Assembly (NCBI RefSeq): GCF_002933275.1
Contig: NZ_PSSX01000017.1
Span: 30,666-94,665 of the forward strand
Source: Marinobacter maroccanus
GTDB taxonomy: Bacteria > Pseudomonadota > Gammaproteobacteria > Pseudomonadales > Oleiphilaceae
Length of the DNA: 64,000 bases
Direction: 5' to 3'
Below the pieces are notes generated by a model. The model saw only the letters and a list, made by a program, of their open reading frames with translations, made no database searches and was not told the DNA's origin. The first letter of the stretch is position 1; every line of letters starts with the position of its first letter. Shown piece after piece: positions 39,136 through 50,692 of this stretch. The translations under genes were made by a program, and so were the position numbers.

Positions 39136-39251
39136 GGCTCAGTATATTGATTGATTTGCAGCCGGCGAGTATAGCGCACTTAACAGATTCCTCCGACCTC
39201 TGTCCAACTTAACTTTATAAGGGGTTTCCTATAGAATGCAGCGCCAGATTA

Positions 39252-39313
39252 AGGAGTCTCTGAATAAACCCTGAAACCCCATCGGTGATTTGAGGCATTA
39301 TTCAGAGGCTCCT
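39252..39313 (+). promoter_or_regulatory. Inverted repeat in the acnB leader
   Basis: Arms aggagtctctgaataa (39252-39267) and ttattcagaggctcct (39298-39313) pair over 16 bases with one mismatch and enclose 30 bases. A TATAGAAT -10-like hexamer is at 39230-39237, so the hairpin would be near the 5' end of the acnB mRNA, 78 bases before the start codon. Confidence 0.55.
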
Positions 39314-39391
39314 GTGGCCTTTCCGCCAAAACCTCCCGCCAAGGCATGAAGCCAACGGCGCGGGACATTCCAACTGATGAGGGTCCATATC

Positions 39392-41986
39392 GTGTTAGAA
39401 GCCTATCGTGAACACGTTGCTGAACGTGAAGCCCTGGGTATTCCTCCCAAGCCCCTGAACGCCGAGCAGACCGCTGCTCTGGTCGATCTGCTGAAAAACC
39501 CGCCGGCCGGTGAGGAAGATACCCTGGTGTATCTCCTGGAAAACCGCGTTCCGCCGGGCGTGGATGAGGCCGCCTATGTGAAGGCCGCTTTCCTGACCGC
39601 CATTGTTAAAGGCGAAGCATCCTCTCCCCTGCTGGACAAGCCCAAAGCGGTGAAGCTATTGGGCATGATGCAGGGCGGCTATAACATCGCGACCCTGGTT
39701 GACCTGCTGGACGACTCCGAACTGGCTGAACTGGCCGGTGAGCAGCTCAAGCGCACTCTGCTGATGTTCGACGCCTTCAACGATGTGAAGGAAAAGATGG
39801 ACGCAGGCAACGCCGTTGCCAAGGCCGTGGTTGAATCCTGGGCCAACGGCGAGTGGTTCACCAACAAGAAGAAGGTGCCCGAGAGCACCAAGATGGTGGT
39901 GTTCAAGGTCACCGGCGAAACCAATACCGACGACCTGTCCCCGGCCCCGGATGCCTGGTCCCGCCCGGATATCCCGCTGCACGCTCGCGCAGCCTACAAA
40001 ATGGAACGTGATGGCCTGAAGCCGGAAGAGCCGGGTGTAACCGGCCCGATGAGCCAGATCGACGAAATCAAGTCCAAAGGCCTGCCTGTTGCATTCGTGG
40101 GCGATGTGGTCGGTACCGGCTCCTCCCGTAAGTCGGCCACCAACTCCGTTCTGTGGTTCTTCGGTGAAGACATCCCGGGCGTGCCGAACAAGCGTGCCGG
40201 CGGTGTCTGTATCGGTAACAAGGTTGCTCCCATCTTCTTCAACACCATGGAAGATGCCGGTGCCCTGGTTTTCGAAGCCCCTGTCGACGACATGAACATG
40301 GGCGACGTTATCGAGATCCGCCCGTACGAAGGCAAGATCCTGAACGAGGCCGGCGAAACCATCTCCGAGTTCAAGTTCAAGTCCGACGTGATCCTGGACG
40401 AAGTTCAGGCCGGCGGCCGTATTCCGCTGATTATCGGCCGTGGCCTGACCGCCAAGGCTCGTACAGCACTGGGCATGGGCGCGACCGACCTGTTCCGCCT
40501 GCCGAAAGATCCCGAAGCCGGCACCAAAGGCTTCACCCTGGCCCAGAAGATGGTCGGCAAAGCCTGTGGCCTGGAAGAAGGCAAAGGCGTTCGTCCGAAC
40601 ACCTACTGCGAGCCACACATGACGACAGTCGGCTCCCAGGACACCACCGGCCCGATGACCCGGGACGAGCTGAAAGATCTGGCGTGTCTGGGCTTCCAGG
40701 CCGATCTGGTCATGCAGTCTTTCTGCCACACCGCTGCTTACCCGAAGCCGGTTGACGTGGAAATGCAGCACACCATGCCGGACTTTATCCGTACCCGTGG
40801 CGGTGTTTCCCTGCGTCCGGGCGACGGTATCATCCACTCATGGCTGAACCGCATGCTGCTGCCGGACACCGTGGGTACCGGTGGTGACTCTCACACCCGT
40901 TTCCCCATGGGCATCTCCTTCCCGGCCGGCTCCGGTCTGGTGGCGTTCGCTGCTGCCACCGGCGTTATGCCGCTGGACATGCCGGAATCCGTTCTGGTTC
41001 GCTTCAAGGGCGAAATGCAGCCGGGCATCACCCTGCGTGACCTGGTACACGCTATCCCGCTGTACGGCATCAAGCAGGGCCTGCTGACCGTTGAGAAGAA
41101 AGGCAAGATCAACGAGTTCTCCGGTCGCATCCTGGAAATCGAAGGCCTTGAGCACCTGACTGTAGAGCAGGCGTTCGAGCTGTCTGACGCTTCTGCCGAG
41201 CGCTCTGCTGCTGGCTGCACCATCAACCTGTCTGAAGAGTCCGTGGCCGAGTACCTGCGCTCCAACATCACCATGCTGCGCTGGATGATTGCTGAAGGTT
41301 ACGGCGACCCACGTACCCTGGAGCGTCGCGCACAGCAGATGGAAGAGTGGCTGGCCGATCCGAAGCTGATGCGTGCCGACAAGGACGCGGAGTACGCCCA
41401 CGTGGTGGAAATCGATCTGGCTGAAATCAAGGAGCCGATCGTGTGCTGCCCGAACGATCCGGACGACGCCCGGACGCTGTCCGAAGTGGCCGGCGACAAG
41501 GTTGACGAGGTATTCATCGGTTCCTGCATGACCAACATCGGTCATTTCCGTGCCGCCGGTAAGTTGCTGGCGCAGAACAAGGAACCCCTGAAGACCCGTC
41601 TGTGGATGTCACCGCCCACCAAGATGGACCAGGCTCAGCTGATGGAAGAAGGCTACTTCAACATCTACGGCACCGCCGGTGTTCGCACCGAGATGCCGGG
41701 CTGCTCCCTGTGCATGGGTAACCAGGCGCGTGTGGCGGCCAAGAGCACCGTCCTGTCGACCTCCACCCGTAACTTCCCGAACCGTCTGGGCGATGGTGCC
41801 AACGTGTACCTGACCTCCGCGGAACTGGCAGCGGTTGGCGCGGTACTGGGCAAACTCCCCTCCGCCGAGGAATACATGGAGTACGCCAAGGACCTCAACA
41901 GCATGTCGAAAGAGATCTACAAGTATCTCAACTTCGACCAGATGGAGAACTACACCAAGAAGGCCTCTGAGGCAAACGTTGCCTGA
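39392..41986 (+). CDS. acnB: Aconitate hydratase B
   Basis: An 864-residue 4Fe-4S enzyme that interconverts citrate and isocitrate in the TCA and glyoxylate cycles. The HEAT-like N-terminal domain ([21 protein letters not shown]) identifies the AcnB type. Cluster ligands lie in [19 protein letters not shown] and GCSLCMGNQ with a third in [12 protein letters not shown] 39392 gives the family N-terminus and has GAGGG 8 bases upstream; the in-frame ATG at 39377 would add five unrelated residues. It fits with glcB for growth on C2 units. Confidence 0.96.
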   Translation: MLEAYREHVAEREALGIPPKPLNAEQTAALVDLLKNPPAGEEDTLVYLLENRVPPGVDEAAYVKAAFLTAIVKGEASSPLLDKPKAVKLLGMMQGGYNIATLVDLLDDSELAELAGEQLKRTLLMFDAFNDVKEKMDAGNAVAKAVVESWANGEWFTNKKKVPESTKMVVFKVTGETNTDDLSPAPDAWSRPDIPLHARAAYKMERDGLKPEEPGVTGPMSQIDEIKSKGLPVAFVGDVVGTGSSRKSATNSVLWFFGEDIPGVPNKRAGGVCIGNKVAPIFFNTMEDAGALVFEAPVDDMNMGDVIEIRPYEGKILNEAGETISEFKFKSDVILDEVQAGGRIPLIIGRGLTAKARTALGMGATDLFRLPKDPEAGTKGFTLAQKMVGKACGLEEGKGVRPNTYCEPHMTTVGSQDTTGPMTRDELKDLACLGFQADLVMQSFCHTAAYPKPVDVEMQHTMPDFIRTRGGVSLRPGDGIIHSWLNRMLLPDTVGTGGDSHTRFPMGISFPAGSGLVAFAAATGVMPLDMPESVLVRFKGEMQPGITLRDLVHAIPLYGIKQGLLTVEKKGKINEFSGRILEIEGLEHLTVEQAFELSDASAERSAAGCTINLSEESVAEYLRSNITMLRWMIAEGYGDPRTLERRAQQMEEWLADPKLMRADKDAEYAHVVEIDLAEIKEPIVCCPNDPDDARTLSEVAGDKVDEVFIGSCMTNIGHFRAAGKLLAQNKEPLKTRLWMSPPTKMDQAQLMEEGYFNIYGTAGVRTEMPGCSLCMGNQARVAAKSTVLSTSTRNFPNRLGDGANVYLTSAELAAVGAVLGKLPSAEEYMEYAKDLNSMSKEIYKYLNFDQMENYTKKASEANVA

Positions 41987-42011
41987 GCAGTGACTTTTAA
42001 GGTTTAGCTCC

Positions 42012-42041
42012 AAAAACGCCAGCCCTCGGGCTGGCGTTTTT
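42012..42041 (+). terminator. Terminator of acnB
   Basis: Arms aaaaacgccagccc (42012-42025) and gggctggcgttttt (42028-42041), then more T. It faces the convergent TauE-type gene and can serve both. Confidence 0.9.
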
Positions 42042-42099
42042 TATGGAACACGGTTTGCCATTAACTGTTACACGCGTTACACGCGTGACTTGTTGGCGA

Positions 42100-42846
42100 T
42101 CAATAGCAAATCAGCCTGGCCAGAATCGCCGCCACCATCACCAGGGTAATCAATTTAATCCAACGTGCTCCGCGCTTGCTCATATTCACCCGGGTAGCAA
42201 TGAAAGCACCAGTGATATTACCCAGCGCCAGCGTCAGACCCACACCCCAGCGAACCTGGTCGTTGAGAGCGAAGACCACCAGAGCAGCGAATGTAAAAGG
42301 CAACACGATCGATACCTTGAGCACGTTCACCTGGCGCAGGTCGATCTTGAGCATGTGGTAAAGCACCACAATGAACAGCACGCCAACGCCTACCTGAATG
42401 AATCCGCCGTACATGCCAACGACGAACATCGCGAGATAAATGGCCGGACTGAGACGCTCCGGGGTCAGCGGCCGGGTACTGAGCACCGGTTGCGGCAGAA
42501 GCATAAATACGGAGGCGCCGATCATGGCGGACACCAACACCCACTCGAAGACAGTGTCCGATACCCAGGTAGCAATCCAGGCGCCCAGAAGCGAGCCGAG
42601 AACCGCGGGAAAGGCCAGATGCACACTGACGACCAGGTTGCCATGCCCCATCCGGTAGAAGCTGCCTACTGCAGTGATACTCTGCAGCGTTATCGCCACC
42701 CTGTTGGTGCCATTGGCCACTTGTGGCGGCAACCCCAAAAACATCAATAGCGGCAGAGTCAGCATCGATCCGCCAGCTGAGAGAACGTTAATAAACCCGG
42801 CAATGCCACCGATCGACAGTAATGCCAGGACTTCCAGAACAGTCAC
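42100..42846 (-). CDS. Sulfite exporter TauE/SafE-family membrane protein
   Basis: A 248-residue inner-membrane protein with about seven or eight hydrophobic helices and the family's repeated glycine-rich starts (LLSIGGIAGFINVLSAGGSMLTLPLLMFLGLPPQVANGTNRVAI and MYGGFIQVGVGVLF). Members export small anions or sulfonated or carboxylated organic acids. The N-terminal GGS and NGTNRVA motifs are typical. No neighbouring sulfur gene points to a substrate. Confidence 0.88.
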   Translation of the reverse strand: MTVLEVLALLSIGGIAGFINVLSAGGSMLTLPLLMFLGLPPQVANGTNRVAITLQSITAVGSFYRMGHGNLVVSVHLAFPAVLGSLLGAWIATWVSDTVFEWVLVSAMIGASVFMLLPQPVLSTRPLTPERLSPAIYLAMFVVGMYGGFIQVGVGVLFIVVLYHMLKIDLRQVNVLKVSIVLPFTFAALVVFALNDQVRWGVGLTLALGNITGAFIATRVNMSKRGARWIKLITLVMVAAILARLICY

Positions 42847-42914
42847 TCATCGCGCTCCGTTGCGGATTGGGGTGTCGCCATAAAAGAGACGAACGATCCG
42901 GAATCATTATGACC

Positions 42915-42944
42915 AAAAAAAGGACTCCCGAAGGAGCCCTTTTT
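42915..42944 (-). terminator. Terminator of putP
   Basis: A near-perfect stem (42915-42928 and 42933-42944, one mismatch) with A and T runs on either side, 33 bases past the putP stop. Confidence 0.8.
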
Positions 42945-42976
42945 CACTTCTTCAAACGCGCTTTGCGCGATTCTCT

Positions 42977-44467
42977 TTACCGCTCGATATGCTGATACTC
43001 GCCGGCATCGGCAGTTACCGAGCTCACTACCAGGATTGCAATGAAGGCGGCAATGAAGCCCGGAATGATCTCATAGACACCTGGACCACCCATGAACGAG
43101 CCGTTCCAGCCCATTGCGATCCAGATCATGACCGTGGCCGCACCGACAACCATGCCAGCGATGGCACCTGCGCCGTTAGTGCGACGCCACATCAGCGACA
43201 GGATAATCAGCGGACCGAAGGCAGCACCAAAGCCTGCCCAGGCGTTAGCAACCAGGGCCAGAACCTGAGAGTTCGGATCGGAGGCGATGACGGCTGCCAC
43301 GAGACCAACAAGGACAACGCACACGCGACCGATATTTACGCACTCCTTGTCAGTTGCTTCCTTACGCAGGAACAGACGATAGAAATCTTCTGTCAGCGAG
43401 GAAGAAGACACCAACAGCTGACTGGAGATGGTACTCATCACCGCCGCCAGCAGGGCCGCATACAGGAAGCCTGTAATCAGGGGATGGAACAGCATGTCTG
43501 ACAGGATGATAAAGATGGTTTCCGGATCCTGTACGTCCATGCCATTACGGATGGCGTAGGCACGGCCGAATACGCCCAGAGAAATCGCGCCGATCAGGGA
43601 AATCAGCATCCAGCTCATGCCGATGTTCCGGGCAACCGGTACGTCTTTCAGCGTACGGATGGCCATGAAGCGCACGATGATGTGGGGCTGACCAAAATAA
43701 CCCAGACCCCAGGTAACGGCAGACAACCAACCAATGAAGGTTAGCCCCTCCGTCCAGGAAAGTAGCGTGGGATCAACCTCGTTCAGGGTTTGAGAGGCCT
43801 GTGCGAAACCGCCGCCGCCTTCACCAAACAGCACAACCGCGGGCATGATGACCAGAGCCAGCATCATGATGCAGCCCTGCACAAAGTCCGTCATACTCAC
43901 GGCCAGGAATCCACCCACGACGGTGTAAGCCAGAACCACACCAAGGGTAATCACGATGCCTGCTGCGTAATCACTCATGCCACCGAAGTTGAAAATTCCG
44001 GCGAATGCGCTCTCAAACAGCTTACCGCCGGCCACCAGGCCCGACGCTGTGTAGACTGCGAAGAAAATGACAATAACGATCGCCGAGACGGTGCGCAGCG
44101 ACAGGGCCTGTGTCGGGAATCGATTTGCCAGGAAAGACGGGATGGTGATCGCATTGCCGTAGTGAACAGTCTGTTCACGGAGGCGGGGCGCAACCAGGGT
44201 CCAGTTAAAGAATGCACCGACGAGCAGGCCAATACCAATCCAGGCAGATCCCAGACCGGACGCAAACAGCGCGCCTGGCAGACCCAGAAGCAGCCAGCCA
44301 CTCATATCTGAAGCACCTGCCGAAAGCGCAGCCACCTTCGGACTGAGGGCTCGGCCACCCAACATATAGTCCTCGGATGAAGACGTAGCTCTGCGCATGG
44401 CATAAACGCCGATGGCAATCATGAGCGCAAAGTAAGCAAATAGACTGATCCAAACACCAATAGCCAT
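42977..44467 (-). CDS. putP: Sodium/proline symporter
   Basis: A 496-residue SSS-family transporter with about thirteen membrane helices. It shows DYMLGGRALSPKVAALSAGASDMSGWLLLGLPGA, carrying the Na+-site residues of PutP, and AVMSTISSQLLVSSSSLTEDFYR. It imports proline with Na+, either as carbon and nitrogen source or as osmolyte, which suits a marine organism. putA is not in the window. A 303-base upstream region with a paired repeat separates it from an AraC regulator. Confidence 0.95.
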   Translation of the reverse strand: MAIGVWISLFAYFALMIAIGVYAMRRATSSSEDYMLGGRALSPKVAALSAGASDMSGWLLLGLPGALFASGLGSAWIGIGLLVGAFFNWTLVAPRLREQTVHYGNAITIPSFLANRFPTQALSLRTVSAIVIVIFFAVYTASGLVAGGKLFESAFAGIFNFGGMSDYAAGIVITLGVVLAYTVVGGFLAVSMTDFVQGCIMMLALVIMPAVVLFGEGGGGFAQASQTLNEVDPTLLSWTEGLTFIGWLSAVTWGLGYFGQPHIIVRFMAIRTLKDVPVARNIGMSWMLISLIGAISLGVFGRAYAIRNGMDVQDPETIFIILSDMLFHPLITGFLYAALLAAVMSTISSQLLVSSSSLTEDFYRLFLRKEATDKECVNIGRVCVVLVGLVAAVIASDPNSQVLALVANAWAGFGAAFGPLIILSLMWRRTNGAGAIAGMVVGAATVMIWIAMGWNGSFMGGPGVYEIIPGFIAAFIAILVVSSVTADAGEYQHIER

Positions 44468-44716
44468 AGGGGCTCCTCCGGTTTAATGAGTCGGAATAGA
44501 TCCGCTCGCAAAGCACATGGCTGACCTTATGCCAACTCGCTGCACTGTTCTTCTTTTGTTTCCGAGTTCCATCTCATTTGAAGCAGGGAATTTCCTTGTG
44601 ATCACTCCCTGAACCTGAGTGCGCAAATAACCTTTGCGACTCTCGCCCCGCACGCTCGCGTGAGACCGGGCTCCAGTCGCTATAACTTAGTATTAGTCCG
44701 GATTTCAGGCTTACGA

Positions 44717-44746
44717 AATCCTACGATTCTTTTGCACAATCCTACG
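44717..44746 (-). promoter_or_regulatory. Direct repeat, candidate AraC-type operator of putP
   Basis: AATCCTACG occurs at 44717-44725 and 44738-44746, exactly 21 bases apart (two helical turns), in the 303-base gap between the AraC gene and putP. Read toward putP the motif is CGTAGGATT, and weak -10-like sequences lie about 20 bases further on (TAATAC 44695-44690). The same gap also holds the dyads CGCAAA-N5-TTTGCG (44622-44638) and CACGC..GCGTG (44651-44662). No gene is seen in the gap. Confidence 0.6.
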
Positions 44747-44770
44747 GGACTAAGGAACGGGCCGGCCAAA

Positions 44771-45550
44771 TCAGGCCACACTCTCGCCAACCTGCAATCT
44801 TGATGGCGTGGTCCCCTTGTATTTCCGCAAGGCATTTGTCAGCGCGCTTTGGGACGAGAAACCCGTTCGGTAACTGATTTCGGACACTGTCAGGGTCGTT
44901 GTTGCGAGGAGGTTGGCGGCCTGATCAAGGCGTGTCTGTAACAGAAACTGGTGCGGCGTTATACCTGCCACCTCCCTGAACACCTCATGGAAACGGCTGA
45001 CACTGAGGCAAACCTCTCCCGCCATGTCTTCAACGGTTATCTTCTTGTGGAGATTCTTGAGAATGTAACGTCGGACTGCATCAGGGCTGATAGCATTCCG
45101 GTTTGACGTGAAGGACTGGCCATCTGAGATCCGGTCAGCCATACAATACAGAATGCTTGAAGCCAGGTGCTGCTGGAGCGTTGTATGATTGGGCGCTCGG
45201 TCAAACTCGCCAGCGGCGAACTGGACGAGACCATGTAAGCGACTATCCATCTGCAAGGTTCGCGGCTTTTCAAACACCCGCATCATACGCTCGTAATCGG
45301 CGTGGGCTGGAGAATTGACGGCAGGCATAAGCGGATCGAGATTGATCACCAGAACATGATTCTGGTCATTGCCACGATAATCGTGTCGGGCTTCCGTGGG
45401 TACCAGGTAGGCTCGCCAGGTGTCCAGATAAGCCCCAGCCCCATCAACGCTTAACTCGGCTTCGCCCCGCACCCCGATCACAATCTGGTGATGTTCATGC
45501 CAGTGCTGATGCGCGGCCATGGGAAGCTTCAGAAGTTTCGCGTTAACCAT
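44771..45550 (-). CDS. AraC-family regulator, probable control of proline uptake (PruR-like)
   Basis: A 259-residue regulator with an N-terminal cupin-type sensing domain (HQHWHEHHQIVIGVRGEAEL...YLVPTEARHDYRGN) and two C-terminal helix-turn-helix motifs (MAGEVCLSVSRFHEVFREVAGITPHQFLLQTRLDQA and SEISYRTGFSSQSALTNALRKYKGTTPSRLQ). In Pseudomonas the AraC protein PruR activates putAP in response to proline; the position upstream of putP supports a similar role, which is inferred from context. The gene interrupts the usual tmk-holB order. Confidence 0.8.
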   Translation of the reverse strand: MVNAKLLKLPMAAHQHWHEHHQIVIGVRGEAELSVDGAGAYLDTWRAYLVPTEARHDYRGNDQNHVLVINLDPLMPAVNSPAHADYERMMRVFEKPRTLQMDSRLHGLVQFAAGEFDRAPNHTTLQQHLASSILYCMADRISDGQSFTSNRNAISPDAVRRYILKNLHKKITVEDMAGEVCLSVSRFHEVFREVAGITPHQFLLQTRLDQAANLLATTTLTVSEISYRTGFSSQSALTNALRKYKGTTPSRLQVGESVA

Positions 45551-45649
45551 TAAAACTGCCAGCGTTTAACTGAGAATGTTCCTCAATTAAAGCAGAACAT
45601 TACAGAAAGTGCACGAACGGAACAGAAACATCGGGGAAACTCGCAGCTC

Positions 45650-47352
<1,703 letters not shown>

Positions 47353-47357
47353 ACGAT

Positions 47358-48176
47358 TTATTCCAGTGTTTCGAGAGGATTGAAGATTGTCGCAAGTCCG
47401 CTATCGACAGGCAAATCATGACCGGCAATAGTGCGAACCGGAACAATGCCCAGCACGCTGTTCAGCAGAAACAGACCCTGGCAATCCGGGCCGAGCACAT
47501 CATTTACCGTGACCGGACGCTCTGTCACCGTCTCCCCCCTTTGCCGCAGACGCTCCAGAAGCCACTGCCTTAGCACACCGGCAACCGCCAGACTGGATGC
47601 AGGGGGCGTCACCCAGCCGCCTCCCTGACGAAGCAGAAGATTGGTACGGGTGCCTTCGACCAAGTTGCCATCGCGATCCGCCATGATCACCTCGAACAGT
47701 GAAGGCCCGAGTTCCGCAGCCGCCAGTACTTGCTCAATCCGGTTCAGAGACTTTATTCCGGCCACAAAAGGATTGACCGCCAACGGCACTTTGGAGAAAT
47801 CAGCCGCCACGCCCTCCGAATCCGGCGCCGGCGGCATAGGTGATGCGGAAACCAGCAGATTAGGCTCCATCCCGGGATCCGGGCGATACCCACGCCCGCC
47901 ACTGCCACGGGTCAGTGTCAGCTTGAGGATCCAGCCATCTGCCTTGAAACGATCGGCGAAACGTTGCGCCGCCTCGACGCAAACGTTGGCAAGCTCCTTC
48001 CGGGAAACCTCAATACCAAGTCGCCCGGCGTCGCGCACCATTCGTTCCAGATGGCGGGATAACAGAACCCCTCTTTGCCCGGACATCCGGATAGTTTCGA
48101 ACAGCCCGTCGCCATAGGCCAGCCCACGGTCATCGGCGGGCAGGCCGGCCTCATCGGCCCAGTAAAGACGAAACAC
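47358..48176 (-). CDS. pabC: Aminodeoxychorismate lyase
   Basis: A 272-residue PLP fold-type IV enzyme that releases p-aminobenzoate and pyruvate from 4-amino-4-deoxychorismate for folate synthesis. The PLP lysine is in FVAGIKSLNRIEQVLAAAE and the phosphate-binding end EGTRTNLLLRQGG is present. It is 8 bases after fabF in the common fabF-pabC-mltG-tmk unit. Confidence 0.93.
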   Translation of the reverse strand: MFRLYWADEAGLPADDRGLAYGDGLFETIRMSGQRGVLLSRHLERMVRDAGRLGIEVSRKELANVCVEAAQRFADRFKADGWILKLTLTRGSGGRGYRPDPGMEPNLLVSASPMPPAPDSEGVAADFSKVPLAVNPFVAGIKSLNRIEQVLAAAELGPSLFEVIMADRDGNLVEGTRTNLLLRQGGGWVTPPASSLAVAGVLRQWLLERLRQRGETVTERPVTVNDVLGPDCQGLFLLNSVLGIVPVRTIAGHDLPVDSGLATIFNPLETLE

Positions 48177-48184
48177 AGCGATTA

Positions 48185-49432
48185 TCAGCCTTCGTAGCGA
48201 CGGAAAATCAGGGTGCCATTGGTACCACCGAATCCGAACGAGTTGGACAGTGCCACCCTAACATCGGCCTGACGACTCTTGTGGGGCACAAGATCCAGAT
48301 CGCACCCTTCATCGGGATTGTCCAGATTGATGGTTGGTGGTAGCACACTATCGCGGATGGCCAAGACCGAGAAGATTGCTTCCACGGCACCGGCGGCGCC
48401 CAGCAGGTGCCCGGTCATGGACTTGGTGCTGCTCATGGCCAGCTTTTCAGCATGCGCGCCGAATACCCTCCGGACAGCAGCCACTTCGGCGACATCACCG
48501 ACCTGGGTGGAGGTACCGTGGGCATTGATATAATCAATCTCTTCCGGTTTCAGGCCGGCGTCACGCACGGCATTAGCCATGGAACGGGCCGCGCCCTCAC
48601 CGTCCTCTGGCGGCGCAGTAATGTGGTGAGCGTCGTCACTCATCCCGAAGCCAACCACTTCGCCGTATATCGTGGCACCCCGCTCTTTGGCGTGTTCAAG
48701 TTCCTCAAGAACCACCACACCGGCACCATCACTGAGCACGAAGCCGTCCCGATCTTTATCCCAGGGGCGGCTGGCTCTTTCCGGCTCATCGTTGCGGGTA
48801 GACAGTGCCCGGGCAGCAGAGAAAGCAGCCATGCCGGTACGCGTGGTCGCCATTTCCGATCCACCGGCCAGCATCACTTCGGCGTCGCCATAGGCAATCG
48901 TACGGGCCGCGTAGCCGATGTTATGGGTGCCGGTAGTGCAGGCGGTCACGATTGCAATGTTCGGGCCGCGATAGCCGAAACGGATAGCAGCGTTCCCGGA
49001 GATCATATTGATGACAGAGGCTGGCACGAAAAACGGCGAAACCTTTCGGGGCCCGGACTTGTCCATGGTGAGAACGCTTTTCTCGATGTACTCGAGGCCA
49101 CCGATGCCTGAGCCAATGGCAATACCGACGCGCTCCCGGTCAAGTCTGTCAAAAGACTCAAGGCCACTGTCGTCCACTGCCTGTTGGGCAGCAATCAAGC
49201 CATAGTGGATAAAAGCGTCGAGCTTCCGGGCGTCCTTGGGAGAAAGGTAGGACTCCATATCCAGGTCCCGGATGGCACCTCCAATCCTTGTGTTATAGGC
49301 CGACGCATCAAAGCGATCGATCATACCGATCCCGCTACGTCCGGCCTGAATCGCTTGCCAGGACGACTCCACGCTATTGCCGACCGGAGACAGCATGCCC
49401 ATGCCTGTAATGACAACTCGCCGTTTAGTCAT
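48185..49432 (-). CDS. fabF: Beta-ketoacyl-ACP synthase II
   Basis: A 415-residue condensing enzyme that elongates acyl-ACPs and is needed for temperature control of unsaturated fatty acids. The Cys-His-His active site is [24 protein letters not shown] and [18 protein letters not shown] 49432 gives the normal start ([17 protein letters not shown]); a GTG at 49444 would add four residues. A hairpin separates it from acpP. Confidence 0.97.
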   Translation of the reverse strand: MTKRRVVITGMGMLSPVGNSVESSWQAIQAGRSGIGMIDRFDASAYNTRIGGAIRDLDMESYLSPKDARKLDAFIHYGLIAAQQAVDDSGLESFDRLDRERVGIAIGSGIGGLEYIEKSVLTMDKSGPRKVSPFFVPASVINMISGNAAIRFGYRGPNIAIVTACTTGTHNIGYAARTIAYGDAEVMLAGGSEMATTRTGMAAFSAARALSTRNDEPERASRPWDKDRDGFVLSDGAGVVVLEELEHAKERGATIYGEVVGFGMSDDAHHITAPPEDGEGAARSMANAVRDAGLKPEEIDYINAHGTSTQVGDVAEVAAVRRVFGAHAEKLAMSSTKSMTGHLLGAAGAVEAIFSVLAIRDSVLPPTINLDNPDEGCDLDLVPHKSRQADVRVALSNSFGFGGTNGTLIFRRYEG

Positions 49433-49497
49433 AACCTGTTGCACCTGATCTTGTCCGAATGAAACTGAACGCAGATTGAACCTGATTTTCAGCCAAT

Positions 49498-49537
49498 AAA
49501 AAAGCCGTCCCTCGCTGTTTCACAAGGACGGCTTTTT
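49498..49537 (-). terminator. Terminator or attenuator between acpP and fabF
   Basis: Arms aaaaaagccgtcc (49498-49510) and ggacggcttttt (49526-49537) enclose 15 bases and give a T-run on the minus strand. Partial termination here would keep acpP mRNA in excess over fabF. Confidence 0.8.
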
Positions 49538-49562
49538 GCCTGGCTTTCTTAAATGCAGAGTA

Positions 49563-49796
49563 TCAGGTGTGCGCGACGATGTAGTCGATCGCGTCCTGAA
49601 CACTTGTCAGCTTCTCGGCTTCCTCGTCAGGAATCTCGGTTTCAAATTCCTCTTCCAGTGCCATAACCAGCTCAACGGTGTCCAGTGAGTCAGCGCCAAG
49701 ATCCTCTACAAAAGAAGATGAGTTCTGAACCTCGGACTCTTTAACGCCCAACTGTTCACAAACGATCTTCTTCACGCGCTCTTCAACTGTACTCAT
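49563..49796 (-). CDS. acpP: Acyl carrier protein
   Basis: A 77-residue acidic carrier. Ser37 in [10 protein letters not shown] takes the 4'-phosphopantetheine arm. It starts [18 protein letters not shown]; the in-frame upstream codon at 49823 would add nine residues not found in the family. It lies between fabG and fabF, as in most gammaproteobacteria. Confidence 0.98.
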   Translation of the reverse strand: MSTVEERVKKIVCEQLGVKESEVQNSSSFVEDLGADSLDTVELVMALEEEFETEIPDEEAEKLTSVQDAIDYIVAHT

Positions 49797-49930
49797 AATG
49801 TCCTCACTTTGTGTGTCAACCAAGCAACTCTAGTGCTGCCAGTTTAGTTTAAACCCTACCTGCAGACAAGCAGGGATTCTGATAAACATGTTGTGCGACA
49901 AGGAGTTGCGCACAGACCCCGACCGGAGCC

Positions 49931-50674
49931 TTATCCCATGTACATTCCGCCGTTCACGTTGATGGTTTCACCCGTCACGTATCCGGCTGCATCTGATGCC
50001 AGGAAGGCAACCACGGCTGCCACTTCTTCCGGCTCACCCAGACGACCCGCGGGTATGATTTCCAGCATAGTCTCGCGCTGCTTGTCGTCCAGTTTTTTTG
50101 TCATATCCGTGTCAATAAATCCGGGAGCCACACAATTTGCGGTGATTCCCCGGTTCGACATTTCTTTGGCAAGGCTCCGGGTAAACCCTTCAACGCCGGC
50201 CTTGGCAGCGCAGTAATTGCCCTGCCCGGGGTTACCCATACCGGCAACCACGGAGCTGATATTAATGATCCGACCCCATCTAGCCTTCGCCATGCCGCGA
50301 AGCACCGCTTTGCTGGTGCGGTAAACGCTGGACAGATTGGTTTCCAGAACTGACGCCCAGTCCTCGTCCTTCAAACGCATCAGCAGGTTATCACGGGTAA
50401 TGCCGGCGTTGTTGACCAGAATCAGAGGTGCGCCGGATTTTTCCGTCAGCTGCTTCAGGCCTGCTTCGATGCTGGCCGGATCGGCCACATTCATGACCAT
50501 GCCATAGCCTTTGTAACCGGCCGACTGGAGGTCATTGGTGATGGACTCGGCACCGGCCTCACTGGTCGCCGTACCGACGACTTCAGCACCCTGCGCAGCC
50601 AGCGCACGGGCAATCGCCTGGCCAATACCGCGGGTCGCACCGGTTACCAGTGCGGTTTTACCTTCCAGAGACAT
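49931..50674 (-). CDS. fabG: 3-oxoacyl-ACP reductase
   Basis: A 247-residue short-chain dehydrogenase that reduces beta-ketoacyl-ACP with NADPH. It has TGATRGIGQAIA for NADPH, the NNAG motif, and the Ser-Tyr-Lys triad (NISSVVAGMGNPGQGNYCAAKAG). It sits 18 bases after fabD. Confidence 0.97.
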   Translation of the reverse strand: MSLEGKTALVTGATRGIGQAIARALAAQGAEVVGTATSEAGAESITNDLQSAGYKGYGMVMNVADPASIEAGLKQLTEKSGAPLILVNNAGITRDNLLMRLKDEDWASVLETNLSSVYRTSKAVLRGMAKARWGRIINISSVVAGMGNPGQGNYCAAKAGVEGFTRSLAKEMSNRGITANCVAPGFIDTDMTKKLDDKQRETMLEIIPAGRLGEPEEVAAVVAFLASDAAGYVTGETINVNGGMYMG

Positions 50675-50692
50675 GAATAACTCCCTTTGGTT

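Noticed and set aside
39656..40837. A 393-codon minus-strand frame inside acnB
   Set aside because: It is a shadow of the conserved acnB frame and shows no motifs.
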